A DNA stretch of 64,000 nt from Lachnospiraceae bacterium (lineage in GTDB: Bacteria > Bacillota > Clostridia > Lachnospirales > Lachnospiraceae), in contig JAILQX010000046.1 in assembly GCA_024698705.1 (NCBI GenBank), forward strand, positions 1 to 64,000, in the 5' to 3' direction. A program made the translations under genes and the position numbers. Below, piece after piece: positions 11,041-21,448 of this stretch (position 1 is the stretch's first letter; each line of letters opens with the position of its first letter). Below the pieces are notes generated by a model. That model saw nothing but the letters and a program-made list of their open reading frames with translations. It made no database searches and was not told the origin of the DNA.

Positions 11041-12480
11041 ATGCTTATAAGATGCAGCGAAGATAATTTCATATATGACGTGCATTCACTTTTTAAGGCA
11101 TTTTATCCCGCAGAGGATGTCAGAGTGATCCCGACTTCGGAAGATAATGATGAGGCTGCTTTTGCATTCATAGAATACAAAAAGGACAGATCCGTAATCA
11201 CATTATACAGCGACGGAAAAGAAGAAGTGACCGAATCGGAGATAGCGGAAAATGACAGAGTCGATTACAAGAATAAATTAAAAAGGGCAATATACAGGGC
11301 ATTGTCGAAAAAGAACGGGACCAAACTGCCATGGGGAACATTAACGGGTATAAGACCCACAAAGATAGCTTTGACCATGCTGGAAGCGGGAAACCCGGAT
11401 GAAGAGATACTTGAGTATTATGACAGCGTTTACCTGACGGGCAAAAGAAAAGCCACACTTGCGGTTGATATTGCGCACAGGGAATTGCAGATACTCTCAG
11501 ACATCCATTACGATGAAGGCTATAGTATTTACATAGGCATACCATTCTGCCCCAGTACATGCCTGTATTGTTCTTTCACATCATTTCCGAGGATGATTTA
11601 TGAGAAGCAGATAGGAGAATATATAGCCTGCCTGAAAAAAGAGATAGATTATGTGGCCGAAAGTTTTAAGAAAAGAATAGCCGACAGCGTATACATCGGG
11701 GGAGGTACTCCTACAACGCTCACGCCCGCGGAACTTGCGGATCTGATAGGATATCTTAAGAGTAAGATAAACTTTGATTCTGTAAAAGAATTCACGGTGG
11801 AAGCGGGAAGAGCCGACAGTATCACGCGAGAAAAGCTTGAGGTACTAAAACGGATGGGAGTCACAAGGATCTCCGTAAATCCGCAGACCTTCAAACAGGA
11901 AACTCTCGATATTATCGGCAGGAGACATACGGTCGAGCAGGTGATCGAAGCATATAAAACAGCAAGGGAACTGGGCTTTGACAATATCAATATGGATATG
12001 ATAGTAGGTCTGCCTGGCGAGAACAAAGCTGATGTAGCCAATACACTTGAAACGATAGCAAAACTCTCACCGGACAGTGTAACGGTTCATTCGCTGGCCG
12101 TTAAGAGGGCTTCAAGACTCAATGAGTGGATATCCGAACATGGAAGGGATTTTATCAATTCAGAAGAGATAATGGATATGACCGAAAAAATGCTGCGAGA
12201 TATCGGACTTGAACCTTATTATCTGTACAGACAGAAGAATATGAGCGGCAATATGGAAAATGTCGGATACGCAAAGAAGGGTAAGGAAGGCATATACAAT
12301 ATCCTCATCATGGAGGAAAAACAGTCGATCGTGGCACTTGGAGCGGGAACCGTCACAAAACGCGTATTTCATGAAGGCGACAATTACCGCATGGAACGAT
12401 GCGACAATGTAAAGGATGTCAGACTCTATATTGAGAAGATCGATGAGATGATAGACAGAAAACGCAAACTGTTTCTGTGA
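11041..12480 (+). CDS. hemZ: radical SAM coproporphyrinogen dehydrogenase HemZ-like
   Basis: IGIPFCPSTCLYCSFTSFP (Cx3Cx2C), YIGGGTPTTLT; ORF track starts at TTG 11023, ATG 11041 preferred. Confidence 0.85.
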   Translation: MLIRCSEDNFIYDVHSLFKAFYPAEDVRVIPTSEDNDEAAFAFIEYKKDRSVITLYSDGKEEVTESEIAENDRVDYKNKLKRAIYRALSKKNGTKLPWGTLTGIRPTKIALTMLEAGNPDEEILEYYDSVYLTGKRKATLAVDIAHRELQILSDIHYDEGYSIYIGIPFCPSTCLYCSFTSFPRMIYEKQIGEYIACLKKEIDYVAESFKKRIADSVYIGGGTPTTLTPAELADLIGYLKSKINFDSVKEFTVEAGRADSITREKLEVLKRMGVTRISVNPQTFKQETLDIIGRRHTVEQVIEAYKTARELGFDNINMDMIVGLPGENKADVANTLETIAKLSPDSVTVHSLAVKRASRLNEWISEHGRDFINSEEIMDMTEKMLRDIGLEPYYLYRQKNMSGNMENVGYAKKGKEGIYNILIMEEKQSIVALGAGTVTKRVFHEGDNYRMERCDNVKDVRLYIEKIDEMIDRKRKLFL

Positions 12481-12501
12481 TCGAACGAGGAAAGGAAAAA
12501 G

Positions 12502-13680
12502 ATGGATAATTTTATCTATGAAACTCCCACAAAAGTATATTTCGGTAAAGGTGAAGAGGAAAGAACGGGAAAACTCATAAAGGAGGCGGGGGCCACAAAG
12601 GTGCTGCTCCATTATGGCGGACAGTCTGCAAAAAAGAGCGGACTTTTGGACAGGATAAAAGGATATCTTGAGGCAGAAAATATCGATTATATCGAACTCG
12701 GAGGAGTTGTTGCCAATCCGGAGCTAAAGCTTGTAAGAGAAGGCATAGCCCTCGGAATTAAAGAAGGCGTAGACTTTGTACTGGCGGTCGGAGGAGGATC
12801 GGTACTTGATTCGGCAAAGGATATAGCAAACGGTATAGCCAATCCCGATATCGATGTCTGGGATTTTTCTCTCGGAAAAGCAGTACCTGCCAAAACACTC
12901 AAAAAAGGAGCCGTACTCACGATATCGGCAGCCGGATCCGAAATGTCGAATTCATGTGTCATAACAAACCCCGATACGAAGGTTAAAAAGGGATATTCAT
13001 GTACCTGCAACAGGATGGATTTTGCGATCGAAAATCCCGAACTGACATATTCGGTTTCAGCATATCAGACGGCATGCGGAGCTGTGGATATAGCAATGCA
13101 TACGATAGAACGTTATTTCTGTAAGGGAGAAGATACTTATCTGACGGATTCCATCGCCGAGGCGATCATCAGATCCGCGATCAAATCGGGAAAAGATGCG
13201 GTGGAGCATCCGGATGATTACGTGGCAAGAGCCAATATGATGTGGGCTTCGTCGCTTGCACATAACGGACTTACACAATGCGGAAGAAGCTTTCTGATGG
13301 CGGTACACCAGCTTGAGCATGTTATTTCGGCGCATTTTCCCGAAGTGGCCCACGGAGCGGGACTTGCGGCTTTGTGGTGCAGCTGGGCAAGATATGTTTA
13401 CGATGCAAATATCCCGAGATTCCTTCAATATGCACACAATGTGTGGAATGTTGATATTGATTTTGAACATCCCGAAATTACCATCAATAAAGCGATAGAT
13501 ATCCAGGAGGAATATTACAGATCGATCGGTATGCCTGTAAGCCTTACCGAACTGGGCATCAAAGAAGCGGATCTCGAAAAACTGGCTAACGGATGCAGCC
13601 AGAATAAGACCAGAGTTTTGGACGGTTATAAAAAACTGGGTTTCGAGGATATGTTAAATATATACAAAATGGCATTGTAA
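12502..13680 (+). CDS. iron-containing alcohol dehydrogenase (butanol dehydrogenase-like)
   Basis: 392 aa; PTKVYFGKGEEE, AVGGGSVLDSAKDIA, MAVHQLEHVISAHFPEVAHGAGLA. Confidence 0.95.
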   Translation: MDNFIYETPTKVYFGKGEEERTGKLIKEAGATKVLLHYGGQSAKKSGLLDRIKGYLEAENIDYIELGGVVANPELKLVREGIALGIKEGVDFVLAVGGGSVLDSAKDIANGIANPDIDVWDFSLGKAVPAKTLKKGAVLTISAAGSEMSNSCVITNPDTKVKKGYSCTCNRMDFAIENPELTYSVSAYQTACGAVDIAMHTIERYFCKGEDTYLTDSIAEAIIRSAIKSGKDAVEHPDDYVARANMMWASSLAHNGLTQCGRSFLMAVHQLEHVISAHFPEVAHGAGLAALWCSWARYVYDANIPRFLQYAHNVWNVDIDFEHPEITINKAIDIQEEYYRSIGMPVSLTELGIKEADLEKLANGCSQNKTRVLDGYKKLGFEDMLNIYKMAL

Positions 13681-13690
13681 GCCGATCCCG

Positions 13691-14524
13691 TTAATCCTTG
13701 AAACACATTTTGGGGACGATACCGATGTTATAGCCCTGTAATGATGCATCGGGGAGAAAAACGACATAATCCTCGGAAGAATTGTTCTTCATAACGATAT
13801 TAAGATCATAAGCGGTTCCTGCGTTTTCGCTGGAGCCGTTTTTCACAAGATCGTTCAATTGGGGATATATATCTGTCACGGAATAAGACAGATCTATACC
13901 CCTTATGGAACTTGATCTTATATCCTTATTGCACAGCAATTCTGTGGAAAGGTTGGCAATTTCTCTGGCGCTTGTACATGTGAAATCGGTAATCTCATTA
14001 CAGCCGGCGAAAAGTATGACACCGTCCTCGGTCATGAGAACAATGTGTTTTTCGCTTCTGTCGGATCTGGTAAATGTGAGCTTCCAGAGATAGCATGTAT
14101 AGGTATTGGTACCGATATCCGTGTATTCATAAAGTTCGCCGTCCCAGGCATACCAGTTGTTAACTGCAGACTTAAAAGATCTCGGATACAACCCGAAGTT
14201 ATACATTGCATCGATCTTTGAGATAGCTAAGCTTACAGCATCAGCCTCAGTCATATTTCCTTTGGAATCATCGGTCAATCTGCAGCTGTTTTCCCATAAA
14301 CCTGTGATTATCTTTATGCGCTGCAGGGATGTGAGGAGCGATGAAGAGTATTTGGACATCGCAGACTCCGAGTTTATGTATGTCTCAGCCGGCGCTTCAC
14401 AGACAATATCGGTCTGAGCACTGTAGCGTTTATTGATGAGCTGTCTGGGAATGAACAGAGCACAGTAAACACATATGACGGCTATACAAAAATATATGAT
14501 AGGAGATAATAACTTATTTTTCAT
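13691..14524 (-). CDS. membrane-anchored hypothetical protein coupled to the sensor kinase
   Basis: ~277 aa, one N-terminal TM segment then extracytoplasmic domain; start overlaps the kinase 3' end. Confidence 0.75.
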   Translation of the reverse strand: MKNKLLSPIIYFCIAVICVYCALFIPRQLINKRYSAQTDIVCEAPAETYINSESAMSKYSSSLLTSLQRIKIITGLWENSCRLTDDSKGNMTEADAVSLAISKIDAMYNFGLYPRSFKSAVNNWYAWDGELYEYTDIGTNTYTCYLWKLTFTRSDRSEKHIVLMTEDGVILFAGCNEITDFTCTSAREIANLSTELLCNKDIRSSSIRGIDLSYSVTDIYPQLNDLVKNGSSENAGTAYDLNIVMKNNSSEDYVVFLPDASLQGYNIGIVPKMCFKD

Positions 14525-15950
14525 CATTTACCTCCTCCTGTGTCTCCAAAGGGAAGACAACCGTTATATTTGTACCCTGTCCCGGTGTGCTTTCTATGAG
14601 CATGACGGCATCATGCCTGGTAAATATGATATTTGCCAGGGAGAGCCCAAGGCCGGCACCGCCTTCTTTTCTGGATCTTGATTTATCTACCATGTAAAAA
14701 GCATCTCTTATATGCTCGAGATGTTCCGGAGGTATACCCATTCCGGAATCTTTTACGGTGATGAGATATTTGGCATTCTGCATTTTGCCGTTAAACTCGA
14801 TGGTGCTGCCTGCATCGGAGGCTTTCCTTGCATTGTCTATAAGATTTATGAAGGCCGATGTGAGAAGATCGATATCCCCCAGAAGGGTAATTTTTTCAAA
14901 ATCGGTCTTAAGCGTGATATTTTTTGCTTCCAGGGCCGGAGATATACCGTATTCAACCTGTTCTGCGAGGCCTGAGACAGGAAATCTGTTAAACTTAAGA
15001 TCGCGTTCCTTTAAGTAGATCAGATCAAAAAGCTTTGAAGACATCTTTTCAAGGCGCCTGCCTTCGCTGAAGATGTATGAAGCGGAGGATATCTGTTTTT
15101 CTCTCGGAAGTTCTATGCTCCTTATGGTATCCGCATAGCCTATTATCGAAGTCATCGGAGTCTTGATCTCATGGGTAAAATCACCTATGAACTGATTCTG
15201 ACGTTCTATCATGTCATTAAGCTCGTCAACATGGCCTGACACGGAATCGGCCATCTGGTTGTAACTGAGCGCAAGATCACCGACCTCATCATTGGTCTTT
15301 ATATCGGCTCTTGCACTGAAATCACCTTTGCCGAAATCCTTTGCGACCTGATTGAGGCGTTCAAGAGGATTGGTCAGAAGCATACCGAAGAGGTATATGA
15401 GCACAGATCCGACGATTATGGTGAGCAGCAGAATAACGGAATAAAAATTCATTTGCTGACCCAGCATTCTGTAGGTATCGGAGATATTGCTCTTGCTGAT
15501 GATATTGAGAGTTGCCGATGCGATCAGACTGCATGAAGAAACATAGATATAATACTCATTGTCCTCATGGGTTATGATATAGTTTTTTTTCCCCGGACTT
15601 GTACGTGCGGCCAGCTCGAAAGGCTCATCATATGCAGAATCCGAGTTGGTATAGACCATGGCATTGTCGTAGATTATGAATACGTCCGAACGATTTGCGA
15701 ACATGGATAAAGTTATCATATCGGAATTGTTTTTTAAAGCTGCCGAATAACTGCTCTTTTTGTTGTCATTGACATCAAGAAGGTTAAATTCAACAGCAGA
15801 CTGAAGGACATTATTTTCCTCGATTGCATTGTTTATCCTGTTTTCAAGCGCCTGATCCATGTTTTGACGGATCATGAAATAAAGCGCGCTTGCCAGACCT
15901 ACCGAAAGGATTATGATATTGATCAGCAGTACCTTATATCTGAATTTCAT
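14514..15950 (-). CDS. sensor histidine kinase
   Basis: 478 aa; two TM segments, HAMP region, FTHEIKTPMTSIIGYADTI H-box, NLIDNARKASD, GMGIPPEHL, GAGLGLSLA. Confidence 0.96.
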   Translation of the reverse strand: MKFRYKVLLINIIILSVGLASALYFMIRQNMDQALENRINNAIEENNVLQSAVEFNLLDVNDNKKSSYSAALKNNSDMITLSMFANRSDVFIIYDNAMVYTNSDSAYDEPFELAARTSPGKKNYIITHEDNEYYIYVSSCSLIASATLNIISKSNISDTYRMLGQQMNFYSVILLLTIIVGSVLIYLFGMLLTNPLERLNQVAKDFGKGDFSARADIKTNDEVGDLALSYNQMADSVSGHVDELNDMIERQNQFIGDFTHEIKTPMTSIIGYADTIRSIELPREKQISSASYIFSEGRRLEKMSSKLFDLIYLKERDLKFNRFPVSGLAEQVEYGISPALEAKNITLKTDFEKITLLGDIDLLTSAFINLIDNARKASDAGSTIEFNGKMQNAKYLITVKDSGMGIPPEHLEHIRDAFYMVDKSRSRKEGGAGLGLSLANIIFTRHDAVMLIESTPGQGTNITVVFPLETQEEVNDEK

Positions 15951-15951
15951 A

Positions 15952-16611
15952 TCATTCTTCCTTTTCCAGACGGAAACCGACCTTATATACGGTCTTGAGA
16001 CAGTTTTCCAGCCCTGTCTTTTTTCTCAAACGCTGGATGTGCAGATTAAGGGTCCTTGAATCCTCTTCAAAATCCATACCCCAGATAAGTTCATATATCC
16101 TTTCTTTGAAGAGAGTGATGTTGACATTCCTGAGGAAAAGCACAAGAAGTTTATATTCCTTGGGAGTGAGATCTATGACCGTATCATTTTTCCGTACGAT
16201 GTGATTGTCGCAGTCAACAGTAAGATCTCCGAAAGAAAGAGAGGAACTGCTCTTGTTGTATCTGCGCATCACTACGTCTATGCGGGCTAAGAGCTCGACT
16301 ATCTCAAATGGTTTTACTATATAATCCTCTGCACCAAGATTGAGCCCCTTAACACGTTCCTCCAGAGAACCTTTGGCAGTCAGGAATATAACGGGTGTAT
16401 TAAACTGCCTGATATATTCAAAAAGCTCGTAGCCGTCAACCTTAGGAAGCATTATATCGAGCAGGATCAGGTCAAAATGCATCTCAAGAAGCAGGTCTGA
16501 TGCGATCATGCCGTCTGCGGCACATACACATTCGTAACCTGCATTTTCAAGGTTCATCTGTATAAGATTGCGTATCGGTTCTTCATCTTCGACCGTAAGT
16601 ATCCTAAGCAT
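15952..16611 (-). CDS. OmpR-family response regulator
   Basis: 219 aa; LLDIMLPKVDGYELFEYIR, LTAKG, winged-helix LTPKEYKLLVLFLRN. Confidence 0.97.
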   Translation of the reverse strand: MLRILTVEDEEPIRNLIQMNLENAGYECVCAADGMIASDLLLEMHFDLILLDIMLPKVDGYELFEYIRQFNTPVIFLTAKGSLEERVKGLNLGAEDYIVKPFEIVELLARIDVVMRRYNKSSSSLSFGDLTVDCDNHIVRKNDTVIDLTPKEYKLLVLFLRNVNITLFKERIYELIWGMDFEEDSRTLNLHIQRLRKKTGLENCLKTVYKVGFRLEKEE

Positions 16612-16661
16612 ATATGTCTGCTCCCATGTGCTTATCCATTATATTATATTATAAAATCACA

Positions 16662-16704
16662 TTTGCATCAAAATTGCATAAACATGATGCATTTTTGATG
16701 CAAA
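16662..16704. promoter_or_regulatory. 43-bp near-perfect palindrome, candidate response-regulator operator
   Basis: TTTGCATCAAAATTGCAT-aaacatg-ATGCATTTTTGATGCAAA; 17/18 arm match; GCAT boxes spaced 11 bp in each arm; sits between divergent operons. Confidence 0.8.
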
Positions 16705-16770
16705 CGGGGGATAAGATATGATCGTAAAGGTAAACCATGAATCAGGCGTTCAATGAACGGAGGAGAAAAT

Positions 16771-18156
16771 ATGTATAGAAAAAGAACGTATATCTTACTT
16801 GCCTGCATGATGGCATTGCTGTGTGCCTGCGGCAGATCTAATGTGAGCGATGATATTGCAAGTGAATATACTTCAAATGAAACGGAAAACGAGGAAGCTC
16901 AGACAGATGAAGAGATCGCCATGGCAACAGAGATCGAAAAGAGCGACATACCCGAGCATTTCGAATATACGATCGTTGACGATTCAAACAACAAGTTCAT
17001 CATAGATGCGGACGTATCGGCGGACGGATACGACAGGATGCAGGTCATAAACGTAAAAGAGCAGGAGATAAATGAAGATTTTCTGATCGGACTTGCGGGA
17101 AATATATTTGACGAAGGAAAATACGATATATTGCAGCCTTATTTCGTGATGGAAAAGAGCGACATAGAATGTGATGATTTCTATGAAGACCCCACCATGA
17201 TCGAAAATATCAAAATGACGGCAAAGAAGTATGCCACTGAAGAAACGGTCAGGAATTATGTTGAGAACAAGGTGTTTTACGATTACACTGCAGACGATCA
17301 GCTTGTAAGGGCCGATTTTTCCGGCATATATTACAGGGGTAGCATAACCGATGACCAAAGACAGATAGCCAGGATAGCCGGCAAGATAGGCGGAAAGGAT
17401 TTTGAATTAATGTGTGTCCTGTCATCGATCGAAAAAACTCCCAGGATCATAATATATCAGGTAAACCCAAAGACAGTGACACACGGAATGAACGATCAGG
17501 AAACCGTTACATTACCGGACAGCTTTAACGATAATGATGTTGATGAAGCAAAGGCTGCAAAGACAGCCGATGATTTTATAAAAAAGATGGGATTCGACGG
17601 ATATGAACTTAAAAAAAGCTATCCGAGAGTCATAGGTGATATCAGAAAGAGCAATGAAAAATATCTTGACGGATATGTATTCTACTATGTTCCGACATTT
17701 GACGGATTGAATTCCTATTATTCGATGACAAATACGGTTTATCTGTATTCAAATAATACGGAAACAGATACACCGCAGTCGGCCGTAAGGATAGAGGTTG
17801 CCGAAGAAGGACTTTATGAGATACGTATGATCAACTGCTATCAGAAGGACGGAGAACCGCAGAAAGTGGAAAAATTACTGGAATTCGACCAGGCTGTTGA
17901 TTCTCTTGAAACTTACCTTCATAATGAAGTGGGTTCATTTGGAGGAAATGTACCGTATGATATCAGCAAGATCAAGCTTGAATATGTACTTGTAAGTGAT
18001 GAAAACGGTACCGCATATGTGCCGGAATGGGTATTCTATACACATATGCAGAGTGCGGTAACACCGAATGCTTATATAGCGGTAGGTGCGATCAATGCAA
18101 TAGACGGTTCGATTAGTCTTATGGATGCCGCGACAAATATGTATTTCATGTATTAA
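16771..18156 (+). CDS. lipoprotein, unknown function
   Basis: Signal peptide with lipobox MALLCACG; RBS ggaggag before ATG 16771 (ORF track starts at 16753). Confidence 0.85.
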   Translation: MYRKRTYILLACMMALLCACGRSNVSDDIASEYTSNETENEEAQTDEEIAMATEIEKSDIPEHFEYTIVDDSNNKFIIDADVSADGYDRMQVINVKEQEINEDFLIGLAGNIFDEGKYDILQPYFVMEKSDIECDDFYEDPTMIENIKMTAKKYATEETVRNYVENKVFYDYTADDQLVRADFSGIYYRGSITDDQRQIARIAGKIGGKDFELMCVLSSIEKTPRIIIYQVNPKTVTHGMNDQETVTLPDSFNDNDVDEAKAAKTADDFIKKMGFDGYELKKSYPRVIGDIRKSNEKYLDGYVFYYVPTFDGLNSYYSMTNTVYLYSNNTETDTPQSAVRIEVAEEGLYEIRMINCYQKDGEPQKVEKLLEFDQAVDSLETYLHNEVGSFGGNVPYDISKIKLEYVLVSDENGTAYVPEWVFYTHMQSAVTPNAYIAVGAINAIDGSISLMDAATNMYFMY

Positions 18157-18174
18157 AAAATTTTGGAGGCTGTT

Positions 18175-19185
18175 ATGCATATGAAAAAAGTACTGCCGCT
18201 TATCATGGCGGCAGTCTTATGCCTGACCGGGTGTGCAGATGATAAAGCGCTCATGGAAACGAAGGTATCGATACCCGAATATGAGCGAAGGCAATACGAA
18301 ACGGTCGGTGTAACAAAAGGAACGCTTGTTTCCGAGATAAACCTCATGCTCAAGGCTTATAACTACAGAAGAGTAAGTTATAAGCCCGTTTATGATGAGA
18401 TGAAGGTCGATAAGATATACGTCGAGATCGGAGATCATGTAAAGAAGGGACAGACGATGATCACCTTCGAATCCGAGGATCTTGAGAAAAGGATAAAATC
18501 CTATAAGGACAGCCTCGCGGAGCATGAGCTGATGCTCGAGCATTATACGAATTTGGCAGCACTTAACCATGACAAGGAAAAAAAGGAGAACTTTGACCTT
18601 GATATTCGTCAGATAAATGAAAGCATAGAGGTTGACAGGCTATATATAGAAGAGCTGGAGGCAAGACTGAACTCATACAGCATTACAGCCGAAGATGACG
18701 GTATAGTATTTGACATGGCGGACGGAATGGATATCACAACGGTCGGGACAGACAATGTACTGATCAGCATAGTATACGGCAATGATAAGTTTACGGCGGA
18801 AACGGAAGAAGATTTCGGATTCATTGCAGGTGAGCATTATACAGCCGAATACAATGCTTCAAATTATGAACTCATACTTGAAGAAAAGGAAGACAAGTCG
18901 GAAGAAAACGGCGGACAGCCGAAGTGGAAGCTTACATTTTCGGCGGCTCCCGGAACTGATTTCGGATACATAGAGGATATGGTCATCACCATCACCAAGG
19001 AGCCCATAAAGGATGCGTATTACATTCCGAAGGACTGCATAAGGGAACTGGATGACAGAAAGTACGTGTACATAATGGAAAACGGATTTAAAACCGTAAG
19101 ATTTGTGACCACAGGAGATACGGTCGGAGGCAATACGATCATACTTGAAGGTCTGACAGAGGAAGACAGGGTGGTAGTGCAATGA
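18175..19185 (+). CDS. HlyD/RND-type efflux adaptor lipoprotein
   Basis: Lipobox VLCLTGCADD; KIYVEIGDHVKKGQTMITFESEDLEKRI biotinyl-lipoyl-like, coiled coil, C-terminal barrel. ATG 18175 or 18181, RBS ttggagg. Confidence 0.85.
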   Translation: MHMKKVLPLIMAAVLCLTGCADDKALMETKVSIPEYERRQYETVGVTKGTLVSEINLMLKAYNYRRVSYKPVYDEMKVDKIYVEIGDHVKKGQTMITFESEDLEKRIKSYKDSLAEHELMLEHYTNLAALNHDKEKKENFDLDIRQINESIEVDRLYIEELEARLNSYSITAEDDGIVFDMADGMDITTVGTDNVLISIVYGNDKFTAETEEDFGFIAGEHYTAEYNASNYELILEEKEDKSEENGGQPKWKLTFSAAPGTDFGYIEDMVITITKEPIKDAYYIPKDCIRELDDRKYVYIMENGFKTVRFVTTGDTVGGNTIILEGLTEEDRVVVQ

Positions 19186-21446
19186 AAAGAAAGATAAATG
19201 GCATTACGGCACTCATATTGGCTTCATGCATTCTCATTTCCTGCGGAAAGAAGCCGCTTGAAGTTCCCGAACTCATCGAATCTGTTGCAGGCAATGAATC
19301 ATACAGGCCTGTGGAGTACATGGATATAGGAACGATCGATGCAATGTATGGTGAAAAGGCGAAGCCGGTATTATCCTGCGGTACGGTCGTACCCAAGGAG
19401 GATGCTTATTTTTTCACGTCAAGGGTCAAACTTAAGGAAATATGTGTACGCATAGGAGATGAAGTAAGTGAAGGACAGGTACTCGCGAGAGTCAATACCG
19501 AATCCGTCAATGACAATATTGTTGAACTCAGGGAAAAATATCAATATGAGATCGATTCCTTTGAACAGGAACAGAAGATATATGAGATAGAGCATGAGGC
19601 AAAACGTATCGACATGCTCAGCAAGAGAGAATTCAAAGAGGATGAGGATGCCGATAAGCTTGAAGACGAGCTGAAGGTAATGGAGGAGAATAACAGATTC
19701 GATGTAAGACTCCATGAACTCAAACTTTCACAGATAAATGATCAGATAGCCGAAGAACAAAAGCTTCTTGAGGGACACGATCTTGTCGCGCGTAAATCCG
19801 GAACTGTCACATTTGTCAAGGATCTGAAGTCCACAAATATCATCAATTCATGTGAGAACGTTGTTGTTCTGGCTGACAAGAACGAGACCTACATAGAACT
19901 GTCTTCATGCAACCTGACAGCGCAGAATAAAAAATATCTGAAGAATTACGACAGATTCTACACATATGTCAACGGAGTAAGGCACGAACTGAATGAGTAC
20001 AGTTATACGCCCGAAGAACTGGCGCTTGCCGACAATAAGAGGGTCTATCCCTGCGAGCGTTTTGTGCTTGACGATCCCGAAGTTACTCCCGCGATCGGAG
20101 AGAATCTGCTGATCTACATGACAAAGAACGTAAAAGAACATGTTCTCGCTGTTGGAAATGATTCATTGTTCAGTGATGAATCGGGAGACTTCGTGTATGT
20201 ACTTGAAGACGGCAAAAAGATCATAAAGCATGTCAAACTTGGCAATAAGAGCGATCATTACACGGAAGTCGTATCGGGACTTGAGGAGGGTGAGCTTGTA
20301 TTCTATACGACGAATACTTACATTCTCAAGGATTATGTAACGGAGACAGTTAAACTTACGGATTTTACGGTCAACAGGGAAATAGAAAAATACAAGGTAA
20401 TCGATTCCGAGGACAGGGTATTCTATTCGGAATATGAAGGCATTGTCGAATCGGTCCTTGTAAATGACAGCAAAACAGTCGAAAAGGGCGATCTTATCGC
20501 GACCATAAAACTCAATGAGGGCGGTGCTCAGTACGCGGCTCTTGCTTATGATGTCGAAAATGTTACCGCAAATTACGACAGACGTATAAGGGATCTGGAA
20601 AATGCAAGGAAAGAACTTGCCAAAACCTACAAGGAAATGGATGATGCTATGGACATGATGGGCTTTCCGGACAAGAGCGGCGACGATTTCACGGAACAGG
20701 ATCTGAGACTTGTTTATGCCGCGCTCCAGATCGGCGCCCAGATAGATACGATAGACGAGCAGATGAAGCTTGCCAAGATAGATCATGATTACCAGCTGGG
20801 GGTTGCCTCAAGAAGTATGGCAAAAACGGCCGAAAACAATGACGGACACGGTGTTATAAGCGTTTATGCAGCCTGTGACGGTGAGATAGGCAATATGAAA
20901 TTAAAGGAAAATGCCAATGTGGAGATAGGTGACAGGATGTTTGATATCGAAGAACCTTCCGAAATGGTACTCAGCGTCAATACCAATTCCATTTCCCATA
21001 TGGGACAGACGGTTAAGATGACAGGCAAGGACAGCGGAAAGACGTATAAGGGTACGATCATGGGCGGTCCCGGTCTGCAGCATAACGTATATCTGACCGA
21101 GCTGAAGGGCAGGATGTATGTCAGTGTAAATACACCCGATATGAACAAGATACAGTACTATGTCAGGTTTGAAGATGATGATTTCTATAAGACTTTGGAA
21201 TCATGCAGCGCAAGCTTTGATGATTATGTGTTCAGGGATATAGTTGTGATCCCCAGAAAAGCTCTTTACACCGAAACGGTGGTCAATAAGGAATCAAACT
21301 ACGTATGGCGTGTTATAGACGGCAGAGCGGTAAAACAGTATGTTTCGACGATAAAGGATGACAATGCGCTGAATACCGTTGTCTGTGTAACGGACGGACT
21401 TAAAGAAGGGGATGTTATCGCCATGGAAAACGGGGGTGTTAACTGA
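19182..21446 (+). CDS. large efflux adaptor lipoprotein with two HlyD-like modules
   Basis: 754 aa; lipobox ILISCGKK; KEICVRIGDEVSEGQVLARVNTESV and YSEYEGIVESVLVNDSKTVEKGDLIATIKL. Confidence 0.85.
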   Translation: MKRKINGITALILASCILISCGKKPLEVPELIESVAGNESYRPVEYMDIGTIDAMYGEKAKPVLSCGTVVPKEDAYFFTSRVKLKEICVRIGDEVSEGQVLARVNTESVNDNIVELREKYQYEIDSFEQEQKIYEIEHEAKRIDMLSKREFKEDEDADKLEDELKVMEENNRFDVRLHELKLSQINDQIAEEQKLLEGHDLVARKSGTVTFVKDLKSTNIINSCENVVVLADKNETYIELSSCNLTAQNKKYLKNYDRFYTYVNGVRHELNEYSYTPEELALADNKRVYPCERFVLDDPEVTPAIGENLLIYMTKNVKEHVLAVGNDSLFSDESGDFVYVLEDGKKIIKHVKLGNKSDHYTEVVSGLEEGELVFYTTNTYILKDYVTETVKLTDFTVNREIEKYKVIDSEDRVFYSEYEGIVESVLVNDSKTVEKGDLIATIKLNEGGAQYAALAYDVENVTANYDRRIRDLENARKELAKTYKEMDDAMDMMGFPDKSGDDFTEQDLRLVYAALQIGAQIDTIDEQMKLAKIDHDYQLGVASRSMAKTAENNDGHGVISVYAACDGEIGNMKLKENANVEIGDRMFDIEEPSEMVLSVNTNSISHMGQTVKMTGKDSGKTYKGTIMGGPGLQHNVYLTELKGRMYVSVNTPDMNKIQYYVRFEDDDFYKTLESCSASFDDYVFRDIVVIPRKALYTETVVNKESNYVWRVIDGRAVKQYVSTIKDDNALNTVVCVTDGLKEGDVIAMENGGVN

Positions 21447-21448
21447 TC

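Noticed and set aside
20163-20786. 207-aa minus-strand ORF inside the second adaptor gene
   Set aside because: Fully inside a well-supported ORF; no recognisable domain or initiation context.
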